A stretch of 64,000 nt of DNA from Pseudomonadota bacterium (GTDB lineage: Bacteria > Pseudomonadota > Alphaproteobacteria > Rhizobiales > Xanthobacteraceae), in assembly GCA_023435725.1 (NCBI GenBank), contig JAEYRD010000112.1, positions 62,001 to 126,000 on the forward strand, in the 5' to 3' direction. The notes under the pieces were generated by a model. The model did not search any database and was not told where the DNA came from. It saw only the letters and a list, made by a program, of their open reading frames with translations. This document shows, in pieces, positions 34,982 to 44,549 of this stretch (the first letter of the stretch is position 1; the number at the start of each line of letters is the position of its first letter). Made by a program: the position numbers and the translations under genes.

Positions 34982-35568
34982 AGCGATCGTCCCGTCCGCC
35001 CGTGCTTGAGCCCCGTCCCTCGCCGCGCCGCCGTACGCTGAGCCAGGAAGAGCGCGAGCTGTGGGACCTCGTCGCCAAACAGGTCAAGCCGCTCAGGAAG
35101 CATCGTGTGGCAAAGGCGCAAGCCGCGCCGCACGCCGAGCCATCATCCGTTGTGCCCGCCATGAGACCCGCTCCGCCGCCAAGGCCTGTTGCCGCTGCGC
35201 CGGCGCCGCGTGTGGCAAAGCCGGCCATGCCGCCGCTGGCGCCGCTCGGCAAGCGCGAGCGGGCAAAACTGTCGCGAGGCCGCAGCGAGATCGAGGCGCG
35301 TCTCGATCTGCACGGCATGACCCAGACGCGCGCCCATCGCGCATTGACCGGTTTCCTGCACCGCGCCCATCACGACGGCCTGACCTTCGTGCTGGTCATC
35401 ACCGGCAAGGGCCGGAGCGGCGGCGAAAGCGGCGTGCTTCGCCGCCAGGTGCCGGAATGGCTGAGCCTGCCGGAATTCCGCGCCTTCGTCGTCGGATTTG
35501 AAGAGGCGCATATCGGCCATGGCGGCGAGGGCGCGCTTTACGTGCGAATCCGGCGTGCGAGGCTCTAG
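34978..35568 (+). CDS. Smr-domain protein
   Basis: A 196-residue protein with a C-terminal Smr (small MutS-related) nuclease-like domain. LDLHGMTQTRAHRAL and VITGKGRSGG show the LDxHG and TGxG motifs; the first 95 residues are basic and Pro/Ala-rich. Smr proteins cleave nucleic acid or act on stalled ribosomes; which applies here is unknown. It starts with ATGA overlap on the mltA stop, so it is translationally coupled. Confidence 0.9.
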   Translation: MKRSSRPPVLEPRPSPRRRTLSQEERELWDLVAKQVKPLRKHRVAKAQAAPHAEPSSVVPAMRPAPPPRPVAAAPAPRVAKPAMPPLAPLGKRERAKLSRGRSEIEARLDLHGMTQTRAHRALTGFLHRAHHDGLTFVLVITGKGRSGGESGVLRRQVPEWLSLPEFRAFVVGFEEAHIGHGGEGALYVRIRRARL

Positions 35569-36689
35569 AACGGCCGCACGATTCCGACGCGTGGGATCAG
35601 CGTGACGATCAGGCCGAAGATGTTTGTCTTCCGATCCTCCGCCGGGATCGGCGGCATTTCGTGTTTGGCCGGCAGCATCTTGACCGCATGCAGGACCAGG
35701 AACATGCAGACCGCCCAGTTCGAAATCCAGCGCGAATAGTCGAACACCATCGCGAACATCACGAGATAAGCGAGGCTGACGCCAATCAGCGCCGCAATGA
35801 CGAGGCGGCGGTGCGCCTCGCTCGAGAGCGCGACGATCAGCTTCGCAAAATAACGCCACAGCGGCGTATGCAGCCAGATCAGCAGCGCGAAGACGGGTAC
35901 GCCGAGAATGTTGTGGGGCAGGCGGCCCCAGGTATCCGAAATCTCCTTCGCTAGCGGCTGGTACCAGATGTAGCTGAACTGCAGCAGATTGGTCCGGGAT
36001 GGATCGGCCATCCGGCTCTTCAGATATTCTAGGAAATCCGCTTCCGGGATCGGCATCGTTCCCAGAAACTGCGCCGCGAAGAACAGCGCGGAAACGACAA
36101 CGAAGGCGCCGGCGCCGAAAGCAATGTTGGCGCGATTGCAGCCATAGGTCAGATAGTGCCTGATCACGACGATGGTGATGATCGTCGGCACATACATCAG
36201 GAGATGGATGTGATGGATCAGCACGAGGATGATCGAGAACAGCGCAGCCGTTGCAACGAACAGAAGCGAGCCCGCGGGCATCAGCAACAGGATGATCGCC
36301 AGCGCGCAGCCATAGATGTCGAAATGGCCGAGCGAATGCATGAAGTTCTTCAGGAAGAACGGCGAGCCTGCGATGAAGACGAACAACGGCAGCGTTTTCT
36401 CGGTGAAGCCGAAGGTCTTCTGAAACAACCTCACGAAGAGCGCCAGCGTCACCAGCCACACCACGCCGGAGATCGCGAACACCAGCCAAACCGGCACCTT
36501 GTCCGTGAACAGCGCGACGATCGCTCCGATCAGCGCGCGCTTGATGAAGCCGAAATGGTAGTCGACCAGGAGATGGATGTACGGGACGTAAGGCGGCAGC
36601 TGAATCTTATGGATGAAGACGCCGACGATGACCGCGGCGTTGATCGCGAGCAGGAGCCGCCAGGGGTTCTGCCAAATGCTAGCCGGCAC
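35565..36689 (-). CDS. multi-pass membrane protein of unknown function
   Basis: A 374-residue protein with about nine hydrophobic segments. It starts with GTG at 36689. The His-rich stretch in SIILVLIHHIHLLMYVP lies in a mid-protein helix, and the conserved-looking HFGFIKRALIGAI follows the first helix. No catalytic motif is recognised. It may be an O-antigen or sugar-assembly type membrane protein, but this is not supported. It overlaps the Smr gene by four bases tail-to-tail. Confidence 0.75.
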   Translation of the reverse strand: MPASIWQNPWRLLLAINAAVIVGVFIHKIQLPPYVPYIHLLVDYHFGFIKRALIGAIVALFTDKVPVWLVFAISGVVWLVTLALFVRLFQKTFGFTEKTLPLFVFIAGSPFFLKNFMHSLGHFDIYGCALAIILLLMPAGSLLFVATAALFSIILVLIHHIHLLMYVPTIITIVVIRHYLTYGCNRANIAFGAGAFVVVSALFFAAQFLGTMPIPEADFLEYLKSRMADPSRTNLLQFSYIWYQPLAKEISDTWGRLPHNILGVPVFALLIWLHTPLWRYFAKLIVALSSEAHRRLVIAALIGVSLAYLVMFAMVFDYSRWISNWAVCMFLVLHAVKMLPAKHEMPPIPAEDRKTNIFGLIVTLIPRVGIVRPF

Positions 36690-36782
36690 GCGGCACCTGC
36701 CCTGCAGCTATCTGCACTGTCGTCACGGGCAAGCCACCGGATCCGCGCGAGGCGCGGACCGATGACAGGCTCCGCGCGACCC

Positions 36783-36866
36783 GGGACCCATAACCACAGG
36801 ACGTTGTTTGAGCCAAGGCTGGAGCCGCTATCTTTCTGACAAGGACCGCTGGTGGTTATGGGTCCC
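36783..36866. repeat. palindromic interspersed repeat (family D)
   Basis: The exact 15-nt arms GGGACCCATAACCAC (36783-36797) and GTGGTTATGGGTCCC (36852-36866) enclose a 54-bp middle. It lies between the membrane protein start and the hslU stop. Neighbouring GC-rich stems (for example CCGCGCGAGGCGCGG near 36742) extend it outward. Confidence 0.8.
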
Positions 36867-36913
36867 TGCTTTCGCAGGGACGACGGCCCGATAGATAGCT
36901 GACCCCGGCCAAA

Positions 36914-38218
<1,305 letters not shown>

Positions 38219-38270
38219 GGGATCTTAGCTAGGGTTAGATGCGGGCCGGGACAAGCTGCATTTTTCGGCG

Positions 38271-38891
38271 TCAGATGATGGGCGGACCCGATTGCCATTG
38301 CTTCACGGCGTCGATCGGATGGATCAGCATCAGGATATTGAGCGTCAGATTGTCGCGAATATGGAGCGCCATGATGATTTCGAACGCGAGCCCGATCAGG
38401 ACGGTGGCCGGGACCGGCAGCACGCGCGCGGCGAGGAACCCCAGCACCATGAACAGCGTGTCCGAGACCGAATTGACGATGCTGTCGCCGTAGTAGTCCA
38501 GCGAGATCGTGCCGGCGCGGTAGCGCTCGATGATGAATGGTGAGTTCTCGACGATCTCCCAGGCGCCCTCGATCAGCATCGCGATGATCAGCCGCGCGGG
38601 CCAGGTTAGCGACAGCCAAGGCAGGCGCGCGAACAAGAGCCAGGTCAAGCCGTAGAACAGGAAGCCGTGGAGGACGTGCGAAAAACTGTACCAGTCGGCA
38701 ATGTGCTGGGAGTTCTCCGAGCTGTTCACCACGCCATGCCACAGCTTGATGGTGCCGCAGGTGCAGATTGGCACCCGCCCCATCGCGAACAGGATCGAGG
38801 CCTGCAGCGCCAGCAGCAACAGGGCGATGCAGACCCAAAGTGCCGGCGCGAGCGCGGGTTGGGTCGGGCTGGAGCTTTGGGCCAATGTCAT
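38271..38891 (-). CDS. UPF0314/DUF2585 membrane protein
   Basis: A 206-residue protein with about four to five membrane helices, matching the UPF0314 (DUF2585) family found mainly in Rhizobiales. The first helix is near residue 20, the WLLFARLPWLSLTWPARL and IEGAWEIVENSPFIIERYR segments are family-like, and the charged EN/ER part lies on one side. Function is unknown. It sits inside the hslV-hslU operon, starting three bases after hslV. Confidence 0.88.
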   Translation of the reverse strand: MTLAQSSSPTQPALAPALWVCIALLLLALQASILFAMGRVPICTCGTIKLWHGVVNSSENSQHIADWYSFSHVLHGFLFYGLTWLLFARLPWLSLTWPARLIIAMLIEGAWEIVENSPFIIERYRAGTISLDYYGDSIVNSVSDTLFMVLGFLAARVLPVPATVLIGLAFEIIMALHIRDNLTLNILMLIHPIDAVKQWQSGPPII

Positions 38892-38894
38892 GGC

Positions 38895-39455
38895 CTAGCC
38901 GGTCGCCAGGCTTTCGATGGTCACATTGCGGTTGGTGTAGACGCAGATGTCGGCGGCGATGTCGAGGGAGCGGCGGACGATGGTTTCGGCGTCCTTGTCG
39001 GTGTCGACCAGGGCCCGCGCCGCGGCCAGGGCATAGTTGCCGCCGGAGCCGATCGCCATCACCCCGGCCTCGGGTTCGAGCACGTCGCCGGTGCCGGTCA
39101 GGACCAGGGAAACGTCCTTGTCGGCCACGATCATCATGGCCTCCAGCCGCCGCAGGTAACGGTCGGTGCGCCAGTCCTTGGCGAGCTCGACCGCGGCCCG
39201 GGTCAATTGCCCCGGATATTGCTCGAGTTTGGATTCCAGCCGCTCAAAGAGCGTGAAGGCGTCGGCGGTGGCGCCGGCAAAGCCGCCGATCACGTCACCC
39301 TTGCCGAGTTTCCGGACTTTCTTGGCGTTGGACTTGATGACGGTCTGGCCGATCGAGACCTGGCCGTCGCCGCCGACCACCACCCTGCCGCCCTTGCGGA
39401 CCGTCAAAATCGTGGTGCCGTGCCAGACCGGCGAGCTGTTCTGGGAAGCTTGCAT
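38895..39455 (-). CDS. hslV: HslV, peptidase of the HslVU protease
   Basis: A 186-residue proteasome-like peptidase. The mature N-terminal Thr follows a short propeptide: in PVWHGTTILTVRKGG the cut should leave TTILTV. The family region GDGQVSIGQTVIKSNAKKVRKL and the GIGGNYALAAARAL-type end (here GSGGNYALAAARAL) are present. Length is usual. It heads the hslV-UPF0314-hslU series. Confidence 0.96.
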   Translation of the reverse strand: MQASQNSSPVWHGTTILTVRKGGRVVVGGDGQVSIGQTVIKSNAKKVRKLGKGDVIGGFAGATADAFTLFERLESKLEQYPGQLTRAAVELAKDWRTDRYLRRLEAMMIVADKDVSLVLTGTGDVLEPEAGVMAIGSGGNYALAAARALVDTDKDAETIVRRSLDIAADICVYTNRNVTIESLATG

Positions 39456-39658
39456 GAAATACCTCGTTGTCCGGCCTGATTTAGGCGGTCAGAGGCGGGG
39501 GCACAACGGGCCGTTCCGGCCTCAAATTTCGCTCACCATAGGTCCAAGATAAGCTCAAGTGCTGCCCTGCTAAGGCGTTCCCGCAGTAGCGAAGGCGTCA
39601 TTTGGCTGTTAAAAGACCGCCGTTTTCGGCTCCAAGCTAGGATGAAAGCCAGCCTTCA

Positions 39659-40252
39659 ATGCGCACCGCGACGATCAAGCGCAAGACCAAGGAAACCGAC
39701 ATCGAGGTGACCGTGAACCTCGATGGCACCGGCGTGTCCAATATCGCGACCGGCATCGGCTTTTTCGACCATATGCTCGATCTCCTCGCCCGCCATTCCC
39801 GCATCGACCTCACGGTCAAGGCGGTGGGCGATTTGCACATTGATCATCACCATACCACCGAAGACACCGGCATCGCGCTCGGCCAGGCCGTCAAGCAGGC
39901 GCTCGGCAACATGGCGGGCATCACCCGCTATGCCGGCATCCACATGCCCATGGACGAAACGCTGTCGCGCGTCGTCATCGACATCTCGGGCCGTCCGTTC
40001 CTGGTGTTCAAGGTCGACTTCCCCCGCGACAAGATCGGTGAGTTCGACACCGAGCTCGTGCGCGAGTGGTTCCAGGCCTTCGCCATCAACGCCGGCGTGA
40101 CTCTCCACGTCGAGACCCTATATGGCGATAACAGCCACCATATCGCCGAGTCCTGCTTCAAGGGTCTGGCGCGGGCGCTGCGGGCGGCGGTCGCGATCGA
40201 TCCAAAGACGGCGGGTGAAATCCCGTCCACCAAGGGCTCGCTCGGCGGCTGA
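39659..40252 (+). CDS. hisB: imidazoleglycerol-phosphate dehydratase
   Basis: A 197-residue enzyme for the sixth step of histidine synthesis, monofunctional without a phosphatase domain as usual in alphaproteobacteria. The metal-binding His clusters are DLHIDHHHTTEDTGIALG and DNSHHIAESCFKGLARA, with GIGFFDHMLDLLARH near the N-terminus. It is the first gene of the his cluster. Confidence 0.97.
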   Translation: MRTATIKRKTKETDIEVTVNLDGTGVSNIATGIGFFDHMLDLLARHSRIDLTVKAVGDLHIDHHHTTEDTGIALGQAVKQALGNMAGITRYAGIHMPMDETLSRVVIDISGRPFLVFKVDFPRDKIGEFDTELVREWFQAFAINAGVTLHVETLYGDNSHHIAESCFKGLARALRAAVAIDPKTAGEIPSTKGSLGG

Positions 40253-40318
40253 CGTCGCGGGCTGGCGGCGGCACGCGCCGCTTGCGGTATCACTGAATTT
40301 AGAGAACGGGGCATCACC

Positions 40319-40849
40319 ATGCCTGTCTATACAGTTCACGCACCCTCCCCTGCCGGAGCCGATCTGCGCGCGACCGACAAGTTCGTCTTCGTGCGCGACG
40401 GATTCCATTTCTGGGCGATGATCTTCGGCCCGCTCTGGCTGTTGTGGAATCGACTGTGGCTGGCGCTGATCGGCTGGGTGATCTTCATCGCCGCGTTCAA
40501 CGCGGGGCTTTCCAGCCTGGGCATCGGCCGCAGCTCGATCTTCCTCGCCGATGTCATCGTCGCGCTGCTGATGGGCCTTGAGGCTTCGAGCCTGCGCCGC
40601 TGGACCCTCTCGCGCGGCAAGTGGCGTCAGCTCGATGTCGTGATTGCCGACGACGAGGATACCGCCGAGCGTCGCTTCTTCGAGCGCTGGAGCCAGAAGC
40701 AGCACGGCATCGTCAACGATCAATGGGCCGTTGATCGCGGCGGCCCGCCGCCGACCCGCAATGCGCCGGGTCTGCAATTTTCGAACCCGCCGCCACTGCC
40801 GGCAGGCGGCATTATCGGATTGTTTCCGGAACCGGGAGGGTCAAGGTGA
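40319..40849 (+). CDS. DUF2628 membrane protein
   Basis: A 176-residue protein of the DUF2628 family. The conserved start VFVRDGFHFWAMIFGPLWLLWNRLW and two to three helices (about residues 35-95) are visible, then a charged and Pro-rich C-terminal tail. Function is unknown. It lies between hisB and hisH in the histidine cluster, a placement I recall from related Rhizobiales, and its stop overlaps hisH by four bases, so it is cotranscribed and coupled. Confidence 0.85.
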   Translation: MPVYTVHAPSPAGADLRATDKFVFVRDGFHFWAMIFGPLWLLWNRLWLALIGWVIFIAAFNAGLSSLGIGRSSIFLADVIVALLMGLEASSLRRWTLSRGKWRQLDVVIADDEDTAERRFFERWSQKQHGIVNDQWAVDRGGPPPTRNAPGLQFSNPPPLPAGGIIGLFPEPGGSR

Positions 40850-41496
40850 GCGTCGCCATCATCGATTACGGTTCCGGTAACCTGCATTCAGCCGCCAAGG
40901 CGTTCGAGCGCGCCGCGCGCAGCCTGGAGAACCCGCAGAAGGTCTTCGTCACCAGCGATCCGGACCAGGCCTATGGCGCTGACCGTCTGGTGCTGCCGGG
41001 CGTGGGCGCCTTCGCCGATTGCCGGCGGGGGCTCGATGCGGTCAACGGCATGGTCGAAGCGATCACCGAAGCGGTGCGCGTCAAGGCGCGGCCCTTTTTC
41101 GGCATCTGCGTCGGCATGCAGCTGATGGCGAGCCGCGGCAAGGAACATGTCGTCACCGAAGGCCTGAACTGGATCGGTGGTGATGTCGAGAAGATCACGC
41201 CGCGCGACGAGAGCCTGAAGATCCCGCACATGGGCTGGAATACGCTCGACCTGCTGCAAGAACACCCGGTGCTGAACAAGCTGCCGCTCGGCCCCAAGGG
41301 CCAGCACGCTTATTTCGTGCACTCCTACCACCTCAACGCTGCCAATGAGGCGGACGTGCTCGCGCGTGCCGACTATGGCGGGCCGGTCACCGCGATCGTC
41401 GCGAAGGACACCGCCATCGGCACCCAGTTCCACCCCGAGAAGAGCCAGCGTTTCGGCCTGGCCCTGATCTCGAACTTTTTGCGATGGAAACCGTGA
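40846..41496 (+). CDS. hisH: imidazole glycerol phosphate synthase, HisH glutaminase
   Basis: A 216-residue class I glutamine amidotransferase that supplies ammonia to HisF. The catalytic Cys is in PFFGICVGMQLMASRG and the His-Glu in TQFHPEKSQRF; IIDYGSGNLHS is the N-terminal motif. The usual GICLGMQ reads GICVGMQ, a mild change. It starts inside the DUF2628 end (GTG) and overlaps hisA by 13 bases. Confidence 0.97.
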   Translation: MSVAIIDYGSGNLHSAAKAFERAARSLENPQKVFVTSDPDQAYGADRLVLPGVGAFADCRRGLDAVNGMVEAITEAVRVKARPFFGICVGMQLMASRGKEHVVTEGLNWIGGDVEKITPRDESLKIPHMGWNTLDLLQEHPVLNKLPLGPKGQHAYFVHSYHLNAANEADVLARADYGGPVTAIVAKDTAIGTQFHPEKSQRFGLALISNFLRWKP

Positions 41497-42230
41497 TTCT
41501 CTTTCCCGCTGTTGACCTCAAGAACGGCCAGTGCGTGCGCCTCGAGCAAGGCGACATGGCGCGCGCGACCGTGTTCAATCTCAATCCCGCGGCGCAGGCG
41601 CAGAGCTTTGCCGAGCAGGGTTTTGAGTATCTCCACGTGGTCGACCTCGACGGTGCGTTTGCCGGCAAGCCGGTGAATGCGCAGGCCGTCGAGGCGATGC
41701 TGAAGACGATCAAGATCCCGGTGCAGCTCGGCGGCGGCATTCGCGATCTCGCGACCGTCGAAGCCTGGCTCGCCAAGGGCATCACCCGCGTCATCATCGG
41801 CACCGCCGCGGTGCGCGACCCTGAATTGGTGAAGGCTGCGGCGAAGAAATTTCCCGGCCGCGTCGCGGTCGGGCTCGATGCCCGAGACGGCAAGGTCGCC
41901 GTCGAAGGCTGGGCCGAGACCTCGCAGGTGACCGCGCTGGAGATCGCACAGCGGTTCGAGGATGCCGGCGTTGCCGCCATCATCTTCACCGACATCGCGC
42001 GTGACGGCCTGCTCAAGGGCCTGAACCTCGATGCGACCATTGCGCTGGCCGACGCCATCTCGATCCCCGTGATCGCCTCCGGCGGCCTCGCCTCGATCGA
42101 GGACGTCAAGGCGATGCTGACGCCGCGCGCCAAGAAGCTCGCCGGCGCGATCGCCGGCCGTGCGCTCTATGACGGCCGGCTCGATCCTGCCGCCGCCCTC
42201 ACCTTGATCCGCGACGCGCGCAGGAGCTGA
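41484..42230 (+). CDS. hisA: phosphoribosylformimino-AICAR isomerase HisA
   Basis: A 248-residue (beta/alpha)8 isomerase that turns ProFAR into PRFAR. The catalytic Asp residues sit in LFPAVDLKNGQCVRL and IIFTDIARDGLLKG. Phosphate-binding QLGGGIRD and VIASGGLASIED are intact. It overlaps hisH and is three bases from hisF. Confidence 0.97.
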   Translation: METVILFPAVDLKNGQCVRLEQGDMARATVFNLNPAAQAQSFAEQGFEYLHVVDLDGAFAGKPVNAQAVEAMLKTIKIPVQLGGGIRDLATVEAWLAKGITRVIIGTAAVRDPELVKAAAKKFPGRVAVGLDARDGKVAVEGWAETSQVTALEIAQRFEDAGVAAIIFTDIARDGLLKGLNLDATIALADAISIPVIASGGLASIEDVKAMLTPRAKKLAGAIAGRALYDGRLDPAAALTLIRDARRS

Positions 42231-42233
42231 CAC

Positions 42234-43010
42234 ATGTTCAAGGTGCGCGTGATCCCTTGCCTCGACGTCAAGGACGGCCGGGTCGTCAAGGGCGTCAACT
42301 TCGTCGATCTGCGTGATGCCGGCGATCCCGTCGAAGCCGCGATCGCCTACGACGCCGCCGGCGCAGACGAGCTCACTTTCCTCGACATCACTGCGACCCA
42401 TGAGAACCGCGGCATCATGCTGGACGTGGTCCGGCGCACGGCAGAGGCCTGCTTCATGCCTGTCACCGTCGGTGGCGGCGTGCGTGAGGTCAACGATATC
42501 AGGACGTTGCTGCGCGCCGGCGCCGACAAGGTCTCGATCAACAGCGCCGCGGTGTCGCGGCGCGAGTTCGTCAAGGAAGCGGCCGAGAAGTTCGGCGAGC
42601 AGTGCGTGGTGGTCGCAATCGACGCCAAGCGCGTCAAGCGCCCGGGCGGCTCCGACCGCTGGGAGATTTTCACGCATGGCGGGCGCAACTCGACCGGCAT
42701 CGACGCCATCGAATATGCCCAGGAAGTGGTCTCGCTCGGTGCAGGTGAGATCCTGCTCACCTCGATGGATCGCGACGGCACCAGGCAGGGCTTCGACATT
42801 CCGCTGACCCGGGCGATCGCCGACAGCGTTCCCGTTCCCGTGATTGCCTCGGGCGGCGTCGGCAATCTCGACCACCTCGTCGATGGTATCCGCGACGGGC
42901 ACGCCACGGCTGTGCTGGCCGCGTCGATCTTCCACTTCGGGGAATTCACCATCCGCGAAGCCAAAGAGCACATGGCGCGGCGTGGACTGCCCATGCGCCT
43001 CGATGCCTGA
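42234..43010 (+). CDS. hisF: imidazole glycerol phosphate synthase, HisF cyclase
   Basis: A 258-residue barrel that makes imidazole glycerol phosphate and AICAR from PRFAR with ammonia from HisH. Catalytic Asp positions are in VIPCLDVKDGRVVKGVNF and LLTSMDRDGTRQGFD. Phosphate motifs VGGGVREVNDI and VIASGGVGNLDH follow. Length is standard. Confidence 0.97.
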   Translation: MFKVRVIPCLDVKDGRVVKGVNFVDLRDAGDPVEAAIAYDAAGADELTFLDITATHENRGIMLDVVRRTAEACFMPVTVGGGVREVNDIRTLLRAGADKVSINSAAVSRREFVKEAAEKFGEQCVVVAIDAKRVKRPGGSDRWEIFTHGGRNSTGIDAIEYAQEVVSLGAGEILLTSMDRDGTRQGFDIPLTRAIADSVPVPVIASGGVGNLDHLVDGIRDGHATAVLAASIFHFGEFTIREAKEHMARRGLPMRLDA

Positions 43011-43089
43011 CGACTCCCATTCACAAAAGTGCTACACAGCCCGACGAGGGATGGCCTCGTGTAGCCGGGTGTGTTTCTGAGTAATTCCC

Positions 43090-43413
43090 ATGTCGCGTTT
43101 TACGATCCACGATCTGGCCGAGACCATCGACGCCCGCGCGGCCGCCGGCGGCGAGGGGTCCTACACCCGCAAGCTTCTCGACAAGGGCGCCGAGCATTGC
43201 GCCAAGAAGTTCGGCGAGGAAGCAGTCGAAACCGTAATCGCAGCAGTCGAAAACGATCGCGCGCATCTGATCGCCGAGAGTGCCGACCTGCTCTATCACT
43301 TCCTTGTGCTGCTCAAGGCGCGCGGCGTAAAACTGGAAGAAGTGGAAGCGGCGCTGGACAAGCGTACGTCCATGTCAGGATTGGAAGAGAAGGCTTCGCG
43401 TAAGGGCCAGTAG
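43090..43413 (+). CDS. hisE: phosphoribosyl-ATP pyrophosphatase HisE
   Basis: A 107-residue MazG-like enzyme for the second step of histidine synthesis. EEAVETVIAAVENDR and ESADLLYHFLVLL carry the metal-binding acids. It is separate from hisI, as is common in this class. It follows hisF by 79 bp. Confidence 0.95.
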   Translation: MSRFTIHDLAETIDARAAAGGEGSYTRKLLDKGAEHCAKKFGEEAVETVIAAVENDRAHLIAESADLLYHFLVLLKARGVKLEEVEAALDKRTSMSGLEEKASRKGQ

Positions 43414-43436
43414 ATCCCAACGGAGAACGTCGCGTC

Positions 43437-44393
43437 ATGGATATCCGTGCTCCAGAGCAGCAGTATAATCCGTACCGCATCTATACGCGCGAAGAGTGGT
43501 CGCGCCTGCGCGACGACACGCCGATGACGCTGGAGCCAGGCGAGTTCGATCGGCTGCGATCGCTGCACGATCGCCTCGATCTCCAGGAAGTCGAGGACAT
43601 TTATCTTCCGCTGTCGCGCCTGCTCTCGATCTATGTCGATGCGACGCAGCGCCTGTATTACGCGGAGCGCCAGTTCCTCAACATCCGCGACCGCAAGGTG
43701 CCCTACATCATCGGCGTCGCGGGCTCGGTCGCGGTCGGGAAGTCCACCACGGCCCGCGTGCTCCAGGCATTGCTGGCGCGCTGGTCGCCGCGTCCGAAGG
43801 TCGAGCTGATCACCACCGACGGATTTCTCTATCCCAACGCGGTGCTCGATCGGCAGGGCATCATGCAGAAGAAGGGTTTTCCCGAGAGCTACGATCTGCC
43901 GCTGCTGCTGAGCTTCCTCTCCGATATCAAGTCCGGCCGCCGCAATGTGCGCGCGCCGGTCTATTCGCATCTGACCTACGACATCGTGCCGAACCAGTGG
44001 GCCGAGATCGACCAGCCCGACATCCTGATCGTCGAAGGCGTCAACGTGCTGCAAACCGGCAAGCTGCCGCGCGACGGCAAGGCGGTGCCTGTCGTCTCCG
44101 ACTTCTTCGATTTCTCGGTCTATATCGACGCCGACGAGGCGCCGCTGCGGCAATGGTACATCAAGCGCTTCCTGGCGCTGCGCGACACCGCGTTCACCAA
44201 TCCAAAGTCCTACTTCCACCGCTACGCGCTGTTGTCGGACGAGGAAGCCACCGCCACCGCGATCGCGATCTGGGAACGCACCAACCTCGCCAATCTCGAG
44301 GACAACATCCTGCCCACCCGTCCCCGCGCGACGCTGATCCTGAAGAAGGGCGCCGACCACACGGTGGAGAGCGTGGCGCTGCGAAGGCTGTAG
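43437..44393 (+). CDS. coaA: type I pantothenate kinase
   Basis: A 318-residue kinase that starts coenzyme A synthesis. The Walker A GVAGSVAVGKSTTARVL, ELITTDGFLYPNAVLDRQG and SVYIDADEAPLRQWYIKRF are typical of the P-loop CoaA type. It follows hisE by 23 bp. A 14-bp hairpin comes right after it, so this is probably the end of the his transcript. Confidence 0.96.
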   Translation: MDIRAPEQQYNPYRIYTREEWSRLRDDTPMTLEPGEFDRLRSLHDRLDLQEVEDIYLPLSRLLSIYVDATQRLYYAERQFLNIRDRKVPYIIGVAGSVAVGKSTTARVLQALLARWSPRPKVELITTDGFLYPNAVLDRQGIMQKKGFPESYDLPLLLSFLSDIKSGRRNVRAPVYSHLTYDIVPNQWAEIDQPDILIVEGVNVLQTGKLPRDGKAVPVVSDFFDFSVYIDADEAPLRQWYIKRFLALRDTAFTNPKSYFHRYALLSDEEATATAIAIWERTNLANLEDNILPTRPRATLILKKGADHTVESVALRRL

Positions 44394-44397
44394 CTTC

Positions 44398-44433
44398 GTG
44401 GGCAAAGGCGCGCTCTTCGCGCGCCATGCCCAC
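44398..44433 (+). terminator. stem-loop after coaA, possible terminator
   Basis: GTGGGCAAAGGCGCGC pairs with GCGCGCCATGCCCAC around a 5-nt loop, with one mismatch. It starts five bases after the coaA stop and could end the his-coaA transcript, although no T-run follows. Confidence 0.45.
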
Positions 44434-44549
44434 CATCTATTCGTATTGTCGAACGTGAACGATGGGCCCGCTAGGCTTTGCCCACTCTACAACATCGGGT
44501 GCTTGGCACATGCCTATCCCCACTCGCAATGACGGCGAGAGGGAGCGCG

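Noticed and set aside
39456..39658. Possible RpoH heat-shock promoter upstream of hslV
   Set aside because: A CTTGAG and CCTATG pair exists on the minus strand but with spacing unlike the alphaproteobacterial RpoH consensus.
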